In this document: positions 15,924 to 24,683 of the stretch, piece after piece
How positions within the stretch are numbered: the first letter of the stretch is position 1
How the letters are laid out: the number at the start of each line of letters is the position of its first letter
Translations under genes and position numbers: made by a program
NCBI GenBank assembly: GCA_052387905.1
Contig: JBQTIR010000020.1
Coordinates: 89,623 to 153,622, forward strand
Length of the DNA stretch: 64,000 nucleotides
Direction: 5' to 3'
DNA from: JBQTII01 sp052387905
GTDB taxonomy: Bacteria > Actinomycetota > Actinomycetes > Sporichthyales > Sporichthyaceae
The notes under the pieces: generated by a model
Told to the model about the DNA's origin: nothing
Database searches by the model: none
What the model saw: the letters and a program-made list of their open reading frames with translations, nothing else

Positions 15924-17236
15924 CCCAGCCGGCCATGGACGCGACCACCATCCGGCGGCGTTTCCTGCTGTTGTGCGCGAGCCGCTGGCTGCCGACCGGG
16001 GTCACCATTCCGGTGCTCGTGGTCCTGCTGCAGGAGCGTGGTCTGTCCCTGGCCACGATCGGCCTGCTCACCGCACTGTCCAGCGCGGTGGTCGCCCTAC
16101 TCGAACTACCGACCGGTGGCCTCGCGGACACCCTCGGGCGCCGGCCCGTCCTGCTGGCCGCCGGTGTGCTCAGCCTGCTGTCGATGACGATCACTGCGTT
16201 CTCCGGCGCGGTGGCGCTTTTCGCGCTGGCCTGGTGCGTCGAGGGGATCTACCGCGCGCTCGACTCCGGGCCGCTGGAAGCCTGGTACGTCGACTCCGTG
16301 CTCGCCGCCGACCCGGACGCCGACATCGAGTCCGGCCTCGCCGCCGAGAGCACCGCCATCTCGGCCGCGATAGTGGCGGGCGCCCTCGTGGGCGGGGCCG
16401 CCGCCCTGCTCCCGGCTCTCAGCGCGCTGCCGGCGTTGGCGTTGCCGATGCTGGTGGCGATCGTGCTGCGATCCCTCGACCTGATCGCGACGTGGGTGCT
16501 GCTTGACGAGCCGCCGGGGGACGCCGCGACCGCGGCGATCCCTAGGGCTTCGCGCCTCCGCCGCGCCGCGGGTTCAGCCCGGGCCTCGGGCCGCACCGTG
16601 CGCGAGGCGCTGCGACTGCTGCGGGGCAGCTCCGCGCTGGCCGCGCTCGCGGCCGTCGAACTCTTCTGGGGCGCCGGGATGACCGGCGTCGAAGTCCTCA
16701 GCGGCCCACGCATGGTCGAACTCGTGGGCGACGCCTCCGGCGGTGTCGCCGCCTATGCACTGACGGCCGCCGCGGCCTGGACGATCAGCGGCCTGGGCGC
16801 GGCGGCCGCGCCCTACATCGCCCGCCGCACCGGTTCCTGGCTCCGCGCCGCGATCGTCGCCCGGATCGCGCAGGGCGCGGGCGTGACACTCGCGGTCCTC
16901 GTGGCGGGTCCTGCCGGATTGTTCCTCGGCTACGCAGGTTTTTATCTGGTGCACGGGACGGCGAACGTCGCGCACTACGGGCTGGTGCATCGGCATACCT
17001 CGGCCGCGCACCGCGCCACGATGGTCAGCGTCAACAGCTTGAGCTCGCGGATCGGCGGGGTCGCCGCGGCGCCCGCGCTGGGTGCGCTCGCCGCAGGCCA
17101 GGGGCTGGTGACCGCATTCGCGGTCTCGGCCCTGCTGCTGGTCCTCCCGGCACCGCTCTACCTGCTGGCAAGAACGCCTGGGCGTGAAGATCCGTCAGAT
17201 GCGCTACGTTTCCCGGCGCCCACAGCCGCGTCGTAG
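15920..17236 (+). CDS. MFS transporter
   Basis: 438 residues with about 12 hydrophobic segments in two halves separated by a basic loop near residues 205-225. The conserved loop between TM2 and TM3 reads GGLADTLGRRPVLL, the MFS motif A. It is a plasma-membrane transporter, most likely an exporter given its coupling to an ArsR-like repressor; the cargo is unknown. Its 3' end overlaps the convergent CbiX gene by 79 bp, a long overlap that looks genuine because both frames carry family-like sequence. Confidence 0.9.
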   Translation: MTQPAMDATTIRRRFLLLCASRWLPTGVTIPVLVVLLQERGLSLATIGLLTALSSAVVALLELPTGGLADTLGRRPVLLAAGVLSLLSMTITAFSGAVALFALAWCVEGIYRALDSGPLEAWYVDSVLAADPDADIESGLAAESTAISAAIVAGALVGGAAALLPALSALPALALPMLVAIVLRSLDLIATWVLLDEPPGDAATAAIPRASRLRRAAGSARASGRTVREALRLLRGSSALAALAAVELFWGAGMTGVEVLSGPRMVELVGDASGGVAAYALTAAAAWTISGLGAAAAPYIARRTGSWLRAAIVARIAQGAGVTLAVLVAGPAGLFLGYAGFYLVHGTANVAHYGLVHRHTSAAHRATMVSVNSLSSRIGGVAAAPALGALAAGQGLVTAFAVSALLLVLPAPLYLLARTPGREDPSDALRFPAPTAAS

Positions 17237-17904
17237 CGGCGCAGGATCAGCGCGACCAATGCCGGATGCACCCCGATCGGTGCGCTGACGACGTCCGCGC
17301 CGCACCCGGCGATCTCGGTCGCGAAGCGCCCGGGTGAGAGCAGGTAGCTGGCCACCGATACGCAGGCGTGGCCGGTGGCGCGTAGCCGGGCCACAGCGTC
17401 AATGACCGAGGGTTGCGCGGAGGAGTTGTAGCCGACCTCGACGGGGCGACCCAGCCGGGTCGCGAGCAGCATCGCCATGGCCTCGGTGTCGGCGTGCGAG
17501 CGTGGGTCCGACGATCCCGCCGCTGCGAGCACCACCGCATCCCCGCGCAGATCCGCGGCGGCCTCGGCGCACTCCAGACCCTCGGCCAGGGCCTCGGCGA
17601 GCAGGTCATGTGGACCGAGCGCCGGGGCGCAGGGCGGCACGGCGTCGGGGCGGTGAAAGGCGGCGACCCCGGCAACGTCGTGCGCGATGTGGTAGCCGTT
17701 GCCCAGCAGCAACGGAACGACGACGACCTGCTCGGGTGCGGCCCCGAGCACCTCGGGGAGCGAGGGAGCGGCGAGCTCGATGTAGGCCTCCCGTACATCC
17801 AGGCCGGGCCGGGCCGCGCGCACCGCATCGAGCAGCGCTCGGATGTTCTGCTGAGCCGCCGGGTTGCGACTGCCGTGCGCGACCCCGATGAGAGTGGGAC
17901 TCAT
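17158..17904 (-). CDS. sirohydrochlorin chelatase-like protein (CbiX family)
   Basis: 248 residues. VAHGSRNPAAQ at the N-terminus has the metal-binding His, VPLLLGNGYHIAHDV the second site, and the C-terminal half repeats the fold (LAAAGSSDPRSHADTEAMA, VASYLLSPGRF). The family inserts Fe(II) or Co(II) into sirohydrochlorin. As last gene after nirB-nirD-hemD-like, it most likely makes sirohaem for the nitrite reductase. Its ATG overlaps the stop of the preceding gene (ATGA at 17901-17904). The ~20 C-terminal residues overlapping the MFS gene are not conserved-looking. Confidence 0.88.
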   Translation of the reverse strand: MSPTLIGVAHGSRNPAAQQNIRALLDAVRAARPGLDVREAYIELAAPSLPEVLGAAPEQVVVVPLLLGNGYHIAHDVAGVAAFHRPDAVPPCAPALGPHDLLAEALAEGLECAEAAADLRGDAVVLAAAGSSDPRSHADTEAMAMLLATRLGRPVEVGYNSSAQPSVIDAVARLRATGHACVSVASYLLSPGRFATEIAGCGADVVSAPIGVHPALVALILRRYDAAVGAGKRSASDGSSRPGVLASR

Positions 17905-19127
17905 GCCTCGACCCGCAGGCGATAGCCGCGCTTGACCACGGTCTGCACGCACGCGCCGTCGCCGAGGGCAGCGCGCAGGCGGGTCACAGCCATCTCCACC
18001 GCGTGTTCTGACGCAGCATCACCGCTGGGCAGGCGGGGCACCAACTGCGCGCGCGACATGACCCGCCCGGGCTGCTCGGCGAGGGCTCGCAGCACCGCCA
18101 TCGGCGCCGGGGGCAGGTCGATCAGCCGGTCGTCGATGAGCACAGCGTGCCCGCGGATCTCCAGGCGATGCCCTCCGACGACGAGCCCACCCGGACGGCG
18201 ACGCGGCAGTTCATCGGTAATCACCCGCACCAACGCGCCGAGGCGCGGACGCTCCGGCTGCAAGGTTCGCACGCCCAGGGCCTCGAAGGGCTCAGCCGTG
18301 ACCGCGCCCACGCAGGCCGGCACGACATCTCCACGGAATGCGGCCAGCAACGCTTCCCGGCGGCCCATCTGGTCGGCGAGCTCGAGCATGGCGGCCACCG
18401 CAGGCTTGCTGGTGAACGCCACCGCATCGACGTTGCGGGTCGCGACGAGTTCGATCAGCTTGACCAACGGGGTGATGTCATCCGGCGGGCGCCACTGGTA
18501 GACCGGCACGGTCACGACGTCGGCGCCGGCGGCGCGCAGGCCCTCGACGAGTTCGGGTTCGGGGTCGCCGTGCAACTGCACCGCGATCCGCACCCCGTTG
18601 ATGTCGCGGGCGCGCAGGTGGTCCAGGACCTCGCGCAGCGACTCCGACACCGGAGACCAGCTCTCGCGCAGGCCCGCGGCGCGGATCGCCCCCATGGCCT
18701 TGGGCCCGCGCGCCAGCACATTCGCCGCGGTGAGCACGCTGTGCAACTCGTCGCCCAGGCCCCAACCGTCGGCGGCCTCGACCCAGCCGCGGAAGCCCAC
18801 TCCCGTCGTGGCAACCACGATGGAGGGAGGGTCAGCGATGCAGGCCTTGGTGGCAGCGACCAGGTCCCCGTCATCGGAGAGCGGACGGATCTGGACAGCC
18901 GGCGCGGACACCACCCGGGCGCCGCGACGCTCCAGCAGGCCCGCGAGTTCCTCCCGGCGCCGGCAGGCCGTGATCGCGACGGTGAACCCCGTCAACGACG
19001 CGCCAGCCCCGATCCCGGTTTCCTCCGCCGGATGCGGGATGACGGGCGCTGATGCCACAGCGGCCACCGCGAGGTCCTCAGCCACCGGCGCCGGCCTTGC
19101 GGACCTGGATGACTCCGTCGTGGACAC
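17901..19127 (-). CDS. uroporphyrinogen-III synthase fused to an OmpR-type DNA-binding domain
   Basis: Up to 408 residues. Residues ~50-300 form the HemD fold (FTVAITACRRREELAGLLERR, then VVATTGVGFRGWVEAAD, AFTSKPAVAAMLELA). Residues ~310-408 are an OmpR/PhoB winged helix (LIDLPPAPMAVLRALAEQPG, then ASEHAVEMAVTRLRAALG and VVKRGYRLRVEA). This fusion is known in actinobacteria (Rv0260c type). HemD makes the sirohaem precursor; the fused domain suggests it also binds DNA. The GTG at 19125-19127 is the longest start; a GTG at 19083-19085, overlapping the nirD stop by 8 bp, is at least as plausible. Confidence 0.88.
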   Translation of the reverse strand: MSTTESSRSARPAPVAEDLAVAAVASAPVIPHPAEETGIGAGASLTGFTVAITACRRREELAGLLERRGARVVSAPAVQIRPLSDDGDLVAATKACIADPPSIVVATTGVGFRGWVEAADGWGLGDELHSVLTAANVLARGPKAMGAIRAAGLRESWSPVSESLREVLDHLRARDINGVRIAVQLHGDPEPELVEGLRAAGADVVTVPVYQWRPPDDITPLVKLIELVATRNVDAVAFTSKPAVAAMLELADQMGRREALLAAFRGDVVPACVGAVTAEPFEALGVRTLQPERPRLGALVRVITDELPRRRPGGLVVGGHRLEIRGHAVLIDDRLIDLPPAPMAVLRALAEQPGRVMSRAQLVPRLPSGDAASEHAVEMAVTRLRAALGDGACVQTVVKRGYRLRVEA

Positions 19128-19464
19128 GCGTGTGATACAGCGTCAGGGAAAGGGCATCGTCGTCGAGGCACACCCCGGTGCGCAGATCGAACACATGCTT
19201 GTAGAGCGGGGAGGCCACCGTCGGCGCATCACCCCGACTGCCCACGATGCCCCGCGCGATCACCGAGGCGCCGGTCGTGGGGTCGTTGTTGGAGACCGCG
19301 AACACGGTGCCGTCGTGGATGCGGAACACCGCTACAGCCTCCCCGTTGACCAGCGCCGGTACACCGACCTCGGCATCGAGCCGGTCGGCCGCGATCACGT
19401 CGACCCAACTGTCCGGTCCGGTCACCACATACCCGAGCTCTGCACGGGAGTCCAGGCTCGTCAC
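19078..19464 (-). CDS. nirD: nitrite reductase (NADH) small subunit
   Basis: 128 residues with the Rieske-like fold of NirD but without the Cys/His cluster ligands, as is normal for this subunit. GTVFAVSNNDPTTGASVIARG and SPLYKHVFDLRTGVCLDDD are the diagnostic stretches. It starts at a GTG (19462-19464) overlapping the nirB stop by 4 bp and is followed, with overlap, by the HemD-like gene. It works with NirB in assimilatory reduction of nitrite to ammonium in the cytoplasm. Confidence 0.93.
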   Translation of the reverse strand: MTSLDSRAELGYVVTGPDSWVDVIAADRLDAEVGVPALVNGEAVAVFRIHDGTVFAVSNNDPTTGASVIARGIVGSRGDAPTVASPLYKHVFDLRTGVCLDDDALSLTLYHTRVHDGVIQVRKAGAGG

Positions 19465-22031
19465 AGTGCACCGACCCGCAGAGTCGGACCGGCGACGATG
19501 CGCAACTCGCCCGTCTCATCCGCCCGCGCCGGGCGGATCTGTCCGCGCTCATCGACGAACGTGATCGTGGGATCGGGAACGTCCGGAGCGTTGACGAAGG
19601 ACACGAAACGCTTGAGCTTCTCCGGGTCCTTGATGGTCTCGGCCCATTCGTCGGCGTAGGTGGCGACGTGCTTGACCATCGCGTCATCGAGCGCGCCGCA
19701 GATTCCGAGGGAGTCGTCGATGATGACCTCGCGCAGGTAATCGATACCGCCTTCCAACGCTTCGAGCCAGGGCGCCGTGCGCTGCAGACGATCAGCGGTC
19801 TGGATGTAGAACATCAGGAACCGATCGATATAGCGGATCAGCGTCTCGTCGTCCAGGTCACGCGCGAGTTCGATCGCATGCTTGGGGGTCGCCCCGCCGT
19901 TGCCGCCGACGTAGAGGTTCCAGCCCTTCTCGGTGGCGATGATCCCGAAGTCCTTGCCGCGGGCCTCGGCGCACTCACGGGCGCACCCCGATACCCCGGA
20001 CTTGAGCTTGTGCGGCGCGCGCAGGCCGCGGTAGCGCAGCTCGAGCGCGACGGCCATGCCGACCGAGTCCTGCACCCCGTAACGGCACCAGGTGTCCCCG
20101 ACGCAACTCTTCACCGTGCGCAGTGCCTTGCCGTACGCGTGGCCCGATTCGAACCCGCCGTCGACGAGCTTGGACCAGATCAGCGGCAGCTGCTCGGCGC
20201 GGGCACCGAACAGGTCGATGCGCTGGCCGCCGGTGATCTTGGTGTAGAGCCCGAACTCCTTAGCGACCTCGCCGATCAGGATCAGGCCCTCCGGAGTGAC
20301 CTCCCCGCCGGGGATCCGCGGAACGACGGAGTACGTGCCGTTGCGCTGCATGTTCGCGAGCAGGTGGTCGTTGGTGTCCTGCAACGTCCCGCGGTCACCG
20401 TCGAGCACGTGCGCGTTGTGCAGGCTGGCCAGGATCGAGGCGAGTGCCGGCTTGCAGATGTCGCAGCCCCGCCCGCGGCCGTGCGAGTGCAGCACCTCAC
20501 CGAAGGTGTGCGCGCCGGTGACGCGCGCGATGTCGAAGAGCTCGGCCCGGCTGTAGTCGAAGTGCTCGCACAACGCCTTACTGACCGCGACCCCGGCCCG
20601 GGTGAGCTCGTGCTCCAGGAGGGTCTTGAGCAATGGGACACAGGACCCACATCCGGTCCCGGCCTTGGTACAACCCTTGATCTCCGCGACCGTGTGGCAG
20701 GGACCCGTGGCGACGGCGGCGACGATGGTGCCCTTGTCGACGTTCTCGCACGAGCAGATCGTCGCGTTGTCCGGCAACGCCACCGGGCCGATCCCGCCCG
20801 GCGCCCCCGAACGCGCCGGCAGGATCAGGTCCTCGGGATTGGCCGGCAGCGGGATGTCAGCTCCGGCGAGCGGACGCAGCGTCAGATACGCCGAGGCGTC
20901 CCCGACCAGGATCCCGCCCAACAGGCGGCTCCCGTCGGCGGACACGACCAGCTTCTTGTAGACCCTGGCCAGCGGGTCGGCGTAGGTGAGCTCCAACGCG
21001 CCCGGAGTGGTCGCGAACGCGTCGCCGAAGCTGGCGACATCGACCCCCATCAGTTTGAGCTTGGTCGAGAGGTCCCCGCCGGCGAAGGTCTGGCTGGCCC
21101 CGGCGAGCGCCGCCGCCGCCGCCTCGGCCTGGGCGTAGCCGGGGGCGACCAGCCCGTAAACCATGCCGCCCGCACATGCGACCTCGCCGATCGCGTAGAT
21201 CGCCGGGTCCGCGGTCCGGCAGTCCACATCGACGACCACGCCGCCGCGCGGGCCGATCTCCAGCCCGGCACCGCGGGCAAGTTCGTCACGCGGACGGATC
21301 CCGGCGGAGAACACCAGCACCCCGACGTCGATCGGATCGGCGTCGGTCAGTTCCAGGCGGGCGACCCGGCCGCGGTCATCGGCCACGATGCGCTCGGTAC
21401 GCGCACCGAGGTGGATCTGCACCCCGAGAGAGGCGATGTGACGGGCAAGCATGTCGCCGCCGCCAGCGTCGACCTGAAGGGGCATCAGCCGCGGAGCCAT
21501 CTCCACGACGTGGGTGGTCAACCCGAGATTGAGTAGGGCGTTCGCTGCTTCCAGACCGAGCAGGCCGCCGCCGATCACCACCCCCGTGCTGGCGTCGGCG
21601 GCGGCGGCCTTGATCGCCTCCAGGTCGTCGATGGTCCGGTAGACGAAGCAGTTACCTGCCTCGTGCCCGGGAACGGGCGGCACAAACGGGTAGGACCCGG
21701 TGGCCAGGACGAGCGCGTCGTAACCGAAAACCCGGCCGTCGGCCACTGTCACCTCGCGGGCCACGCGGTCGATCCCGGTCGCTTGGGCCCGCAGTTCCAG
21801 CGTCACGGCGGGGTCGTCGTAGTGGCCGTCGGGTAGCAGCGAGAGGTCTTCGGCGGTGCTGCCGGCGAAATAGGAGGACAGGGCGACGCGGTCGTAGGCC
21901 GGGCGGGGTTCCTCGCCCAGCACAGTGATGTCCCAATCCACACTGAGGCCGCGGGCCAACGCCGCGGTGACGAACTTGTGCCCGACCATGCCGTGGCCCA
22001 GCACGACGAGCGAGCGGCGGGACAACGTCAT
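19461..22031 (-). CDS. nirB: nitrite reductase (NADH) large subunit
   Basis: 856 residues from the ATG at 22029-22031, which follows GAAGGAG. The order is FAD/NADH oxidoreductase domain (VVLGHGMVGHKFV at the start, VVIGGGLLGLEAANALL mid-domain), BFD-like [2Fe-2S] motif (ATICSCENVDKGTI and KAGTGCGSCVPLL), then the sirohaem/[4Fe-4S] nitrite reductase half. That half has DTWCRYGVQDS and the cluster ligands in GVSGCARECAEARGKDFG. It reduces nitrite to ammonium with NADH. All four genes of the operon overlap. The 180 bp upstream must hold the promoter; I saw only weak GlnR-like half-sites. Confidence 0.95.
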   Translation of the reverse strand: MTLSRRSLVVLGHGMVGHKFVTAALARGLSVDWDITVLGEEPRPAYDRVALSSYFAGSTAEDLSLLPDGHYDDPAVTLELRAQATGIDRVAREVTVADGRVFGYDALVLATGSYPFVPPVPGHEAGNCFVYRTIDDLEAIKAAAADASTGVVIGGGLLGLEAANALLNLGLTTHVVEMAPRLMPLQVDAGGGDMLARHIASLGVQIHLGARTERIVADDRGRVARLELTDADPIDVGVLVFSAGIRPRDELARGAGLEIGPRGGVVVDVDCRTADPAIYAIGEVACAGGMVYGLVAPGYAQAEAAAAALAGASQTFAGGDLSTKLKLMGVDVASFGDAFATTPGALELTYADPLARVYKKLVVSADGSRLLGGILVGDASAYLTLRPLAGADIPLPANPEDLILPARSGAPGGIGPVALPDNATICSCENVDKGTIVAAVATGPCHTVAEIKGCTKAGTGCGSCVPLLKTLLEHELTRAGVAVSKALCEHFDYSRAELFDIARVTGAHTFGEVLHSHGRGRGCDICKPALASILASLHNAHVLDGDRGTLQDTNDHLLANMQRNGTYSVVPRIPGGEVTPEGLILIGEVAKEFGLYTKITGGQRIDLFGARAEQLPLIWSKLVDGGFESGHAYGKALRTVKSCVGDTWCRYGVQDSVGMAVALELRYRGLRAPHKLKSGVSGCARECAEARGKDFGIIATEKGWNLYVGGNGGATPKHAIELARDLDDETLIRYIDRFLMFYIQTADRLQRTAPWLEALEGGIDYLREVIIDDSLGICGALDDAMVKHVATYADEWAETIKDPEKLKRFVSFVNAPDVPDPTITFVDERGQIRPARADETGELRIVAGPTLRVGAL

Positions 22032-22210
22032 GCAGCACTCCTTCACCCGGTGTACGGCTGGCACAGTGCACTCCGGCGTCGACGTCCCCCCGAGTGCCCC
22101 TGTCATAGGACCGCGGCGGCGTTTCCCGGTTGCGGCATTCGTGTTACAACGGGCGCACCGTTGATTTCACAGACCGCACTCTTGGTCGTGCGGATCGCTG
22201 ACCTGCGGGT

Positions 22211-22708
22211 TCAGCTCTCACGGGGTGATGTGACCGGAACGACCAGAGCGGTCGCGATGGCCGCGAGTCCCTCGCCACGCCCGGTCAGACCCAGGCCGTC
22301 GGTGGTCGTGGCCGCCACCGTCACCGGCGCCCCGGCGGCCGCCGAGAGCACCGCCTCGGCCTCGCCGCGGCGCGGACCGATCTTCGGGGCGTTGCCGATG
22401 ACCTGGACCGCGACGTTGCCGATCTCGAAGCCGGCCGCGCGCACCCGCCGGGCCGCCTCGGTCAGCAACGCCGCCCCGGAGGCGCCGGCCCAGGCCGGGT
22501 CGACCACCCCGAACTGGGCACCGAGGTCGGCGAGGCCCGCCGCGGAGAACAGGGCGTCGCAGGCCGCGTGGGCGGCGACGTCGGCGTCGGAGTGGCCCAG
22601 CAGCGCCGGGTGCCCGGGCCAGCACAGCCCGGCGACCCAAAGCTGGCGCTCGCTGGTGTCACCGCCGGCGGCGAAGGCGTGCACATCGACGCCTATCCCC
22701 ACCCTCAT
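22211..22708 (-). CDS. ispF: 2-C-methyl-D-erythritol 2,4-cyclodiphosphate synthase
   Basis: 165 residues. The metal-site motif GIGVDVHAF is at the start, LLGHSDADVAAHAACDALFSAAG provides further ligands, and DLGAQFG and TTTDGLGLTGRGEG are family signatures. IspF forms the cyclic diphosphate in the non-mevalonate isoprenoid pathway. Its start overlaps the ispD stop by 4 bp (22705-22708). Confidence 0.95.
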   Translation of the reverse strand: MRVGIGVDVHAFAAGGDTSERQLWVAGLCWPGHPALLGHSDADVAAHAACDALFSAAGLADLGAQFGVVDPAWAGASGAALLTEAARRVRAAGFEIGNVAVQVIGNAPKIGPRRGEAEAVLSAAAGAPVTVAATTTDGLGLTGRGEGLAAIATALVVPVTSPRES

Positions 22709-23397
22709 CGTTGCCCCGTGGCCCGCCGCCGGGCGAGCAGCGCCTCGGCGAAGAGCAGGTCCAGCGGCCGGGTGACCTTGAAGGCCTCGTCACTGCCGGG
22801 GATCACCTGCACGCTGACCCCAAGGCGTTCGACGAGCCCGGCGTCGTCGGTCGCGTCGGCCCCCTCGGCCGCGTGCGCCTTCTCCAGCACCGCACGTTCG
22901 AAGCCCTGCGGAGTCTGGACGACCCGTAGCCGGGACCGGTCCGGCGTCGCGATCACCGCGTCGCCCTCGACCTCCTTGACCGTGTCGGCCACCGCCAGCA
23001 CCGGCACGACCGCAGCCGCACCCGCGCGCACGGCACGCGCGACGGCGTCCACGAGCTCGACCGGAACCAGCGGACGGGCGGCGTCGTGCACGAGCACGAC
23101 GTCGACGTCGGCAGGCAGGCTCGCGACGGCCAGCCGGACCGATTCGGTGCGGGAAGCGCCACCGGCGACGACGGTGACTTCGGCCGGGACATCGTGGTCG
23201 GCCAGCAATGCCTGGACGGCGGCGACGTCGGCGGGCGGGGCGGCCACCGTCACCAGGTCGACGCTGTGCGCACGTGCGAGAGCTCGGACGGCGTGCACCA
23301 GGATCGGCACGCCTCCGAGCTCTCGGAGTGCTTTGGGTGTTCCGGGGCCGAGCCGTTCACCCCGCCCTGCGGCGGGCACAACAGCAGCTGTTCGCAT
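22705..23397 (-). CDS. ispD: 2-C-methyl-D-erythritol 4-phosphate cytidylyltransferase
   Basis: 230 residues. The CTP-binding loop AAVVPAAGRGERLGPGTPKAL is at the N-terminus and VLVHDAARPLVPVELVD is the family signature. IspD couples CTP to methylerythritol phosphate. It follows carD by 3 bp and overlaps ispF, so carD-ispD-ispF forms one transcription unit as in other actinobacteria. Confidence 0.95.
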   Translation of the reverse strand: MRTAAVVPAAGRGERLGPGTPKALRELGGVPILVHAVRALARAHSVDLVTVAAPPADVAAVQALLADHDVPAEVTVVAGGASRTESVRLAVASLPADVDVVLVHDAARPLVPVELVDAVARAVRAGAAAVVPVLAVADTVKEVEGDAVIATPDRSRLRVVQTPQGFERAVLEKAHAAEGADATDDAGLVERLGVSVQVIPGSDEAFKVTRPLDLLFAEALLARRRATGQR

Positions 23398-23400
23398 GGC

Positions 23401-23883
23401 CTAGGAAGCTAGTACCTCATCAAGGATGGCTTCCGCCTTGTCCTCGTTGGTGTGCTCGGCAAGGGCCAGCTCACTCACCAGGATCTGACGCGCCTTGGCC
23501 AGCATGCGCTTCTCGCCCGCGGACAGGCCGCGGTCCCGCTCGCGACGCCACAGGTCACGAACGACCTCGGCCACCTTGATGACGTCGCCGGAGGCGAGCT
23601 TCTCGAGGTTCGCCTTGTACCGGCGCGACCAGTTGGTGGGCTCTTCGGTGTGCGGTGCACGCAGCACCTCGAACACCCGGTCGAGACCTTCCTGGCCCAC
23701 GACATCGCGAACACCGACGAGGTCGACGTTGTCGGCGGGGACGCGCACGGTCAGGTCGCCCTGGGCGACCTTGAGTACCAGATAGACACGGTCAACACCC
23801 TTGATGCTGCGCGTCTCGATGTCCGAAATGAGCGCCGCACCATGATGCGGGTACACGACGGTCTCGCCGACCTTGAAAGCCAT
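23401..23883 (-). CDS. carD: CarD-family RNA polymerase-binding transcription regulator
   Basis: 160 residues starting MAFKVGETVVYPHHGAALI, the CarD/TRCF RNAP-interacting domain (about 1-65). A helical DNA-binding domain follows (NWSRRYKANLEKLASGDV, RDLWRRERDRGLSAGEKRML). CarD stabilises open complexes at rRNA and many other promoters in actinobacteria. First gene of the carD-ispDF unit. The 209-bp region to the divergent lipoprotein gene contains the promoters of both; TTGACA at 23978 faces the lipoprotein gene. Confidence 0.96.
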   Translation of the reverse strand: MAFKVGETVVYPHHGAALISDIETRSIKGVDRVYLVLKVAQGDLTVRVPADNVDLVGVRDVVGQEGLDRVFEVLRAPHTEEPTNWSRRYKANLEKLASGDVIKVAEVVRDLWRRERDRGLSAGEKRMLAKARQILVSELALAEHTNEDKAEAILDEVLAS

Positions 23884-24092
23884 GAGCCAGAATCCCCTTC
23901 GGTCGAGAACCTCAGGATAGCACGACAGATGGGGCGTTTGTGCAGGTCAGGGGCCCAGTGGGAGTTCTGACGGGTACTTGACAAACCCACTTTCGTGGTA
24001 CTCCCGCAGGTCAGCGACACACCCGGGAGCAAGTCGGCACCGACACAACCGATAGCCTGCCGCCCTCCATGTGCCCGTGAGGAAAGGTCGCC

Positions 24093-24656
24093 GTGTCCGC
24101 ATCGCTGCGTGCTGTCGTGATCGCCGCCGCCGTTCTTGCCACGACCGGATTGTCCGCCTGCGGCGCCGGGTTCACCGCCGGGACCGACAAGGTCGAGGCA
24201 GGTAACGCCAACGGCGAGGTCGGCGGTGTGCTCGCCCGCAACCTGGTCCTGGTCAAGTCGCCGCAGGCATCCCCGGCGGCCCTCGCCGGGACCCTGATCA
24301 ACAATGGGAACCGCCCCGACCTCCTCGAGCGCATCGAACTCACCGAGAACACCGCCGGGGCACGCACGATTTCACTGACCCCGGCACTGACCCTCGCCCC
24401 CGGCGCCGTGCTGCCCTTCGGTTCGCAGGACGAGCCCCCGCTGACGATCCCCGAGGCCGCCAGTCTGCGGGTGGGCAACTTCGCCACCGTGGTGCTGCGT
24501 TTCCGCGACGCCGGCGACCTCAGCCTGTCCGTCCCGATCGAGCCCCGCGACAACGAATTCGCGGAGATCGTGCCGGAGGCCCCCAAGCCCACGGTCCCCG
24601 CCCGCCCCGCGCAGAGCCCTGACCCTGAGGACACCGCACCCGCAGTCAAGCCGTAG
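24093..24656 (+). CDS. putative lipoprotein (LpqE-like)
   Basis: 187 residues from a GTG at 24093. A signal peptide (AVVIAAAVLATTGLSAC) ends in the lipobox LSAC, predicting acylation and anchoring to the outer face of the membrane. The body is a beta-rich domain resembling PCu(A)C/LpqE-type proteins (LAGTLINNGNRPDLLERIEL). The C-terminus is Pro-rich. M. tuberculosis lpqE likewise lies beside carD, divergently. Function unknown; a copper-chaperone-like role is only a family-level guess, since no Met/His cluster is evident. Confidence 0.8.
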   Translation: MSASLRAVVIAAAVLATTGLSACGAGFTAGTDKVEAGNANGEVGGVLARNLVLVKSPQASPAALAGTLINNGNRPDLLERIELTENTAGARTISLTPALTLAPGAVLPFGSQDEPPLTIPEAASLRVGNFATVVLRFRDAGDLSLSVPIEPRDNEFAEIVPEAPKPTVPARPAQSPDPEDTAPAVKP

Positions 24657-24683
24657 GTCGGCTCCACCCGGGTTCGTCGCCGC

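Noticed and set aside
19668..21536. 622-codon plus-strand open frame inside nirB
   Set aside because: Antisense shadow of nirB, Arg/Gly/Pro/Val-rich without domain patterns.
22032..22210. GlnR box upstream of nirB
   Set aside because: Half-sites like GTAAC and GGAAAC occur on the nirB strand but not with the 6-bp spacing of known GlnR boxes, so I did not annotate an operator.
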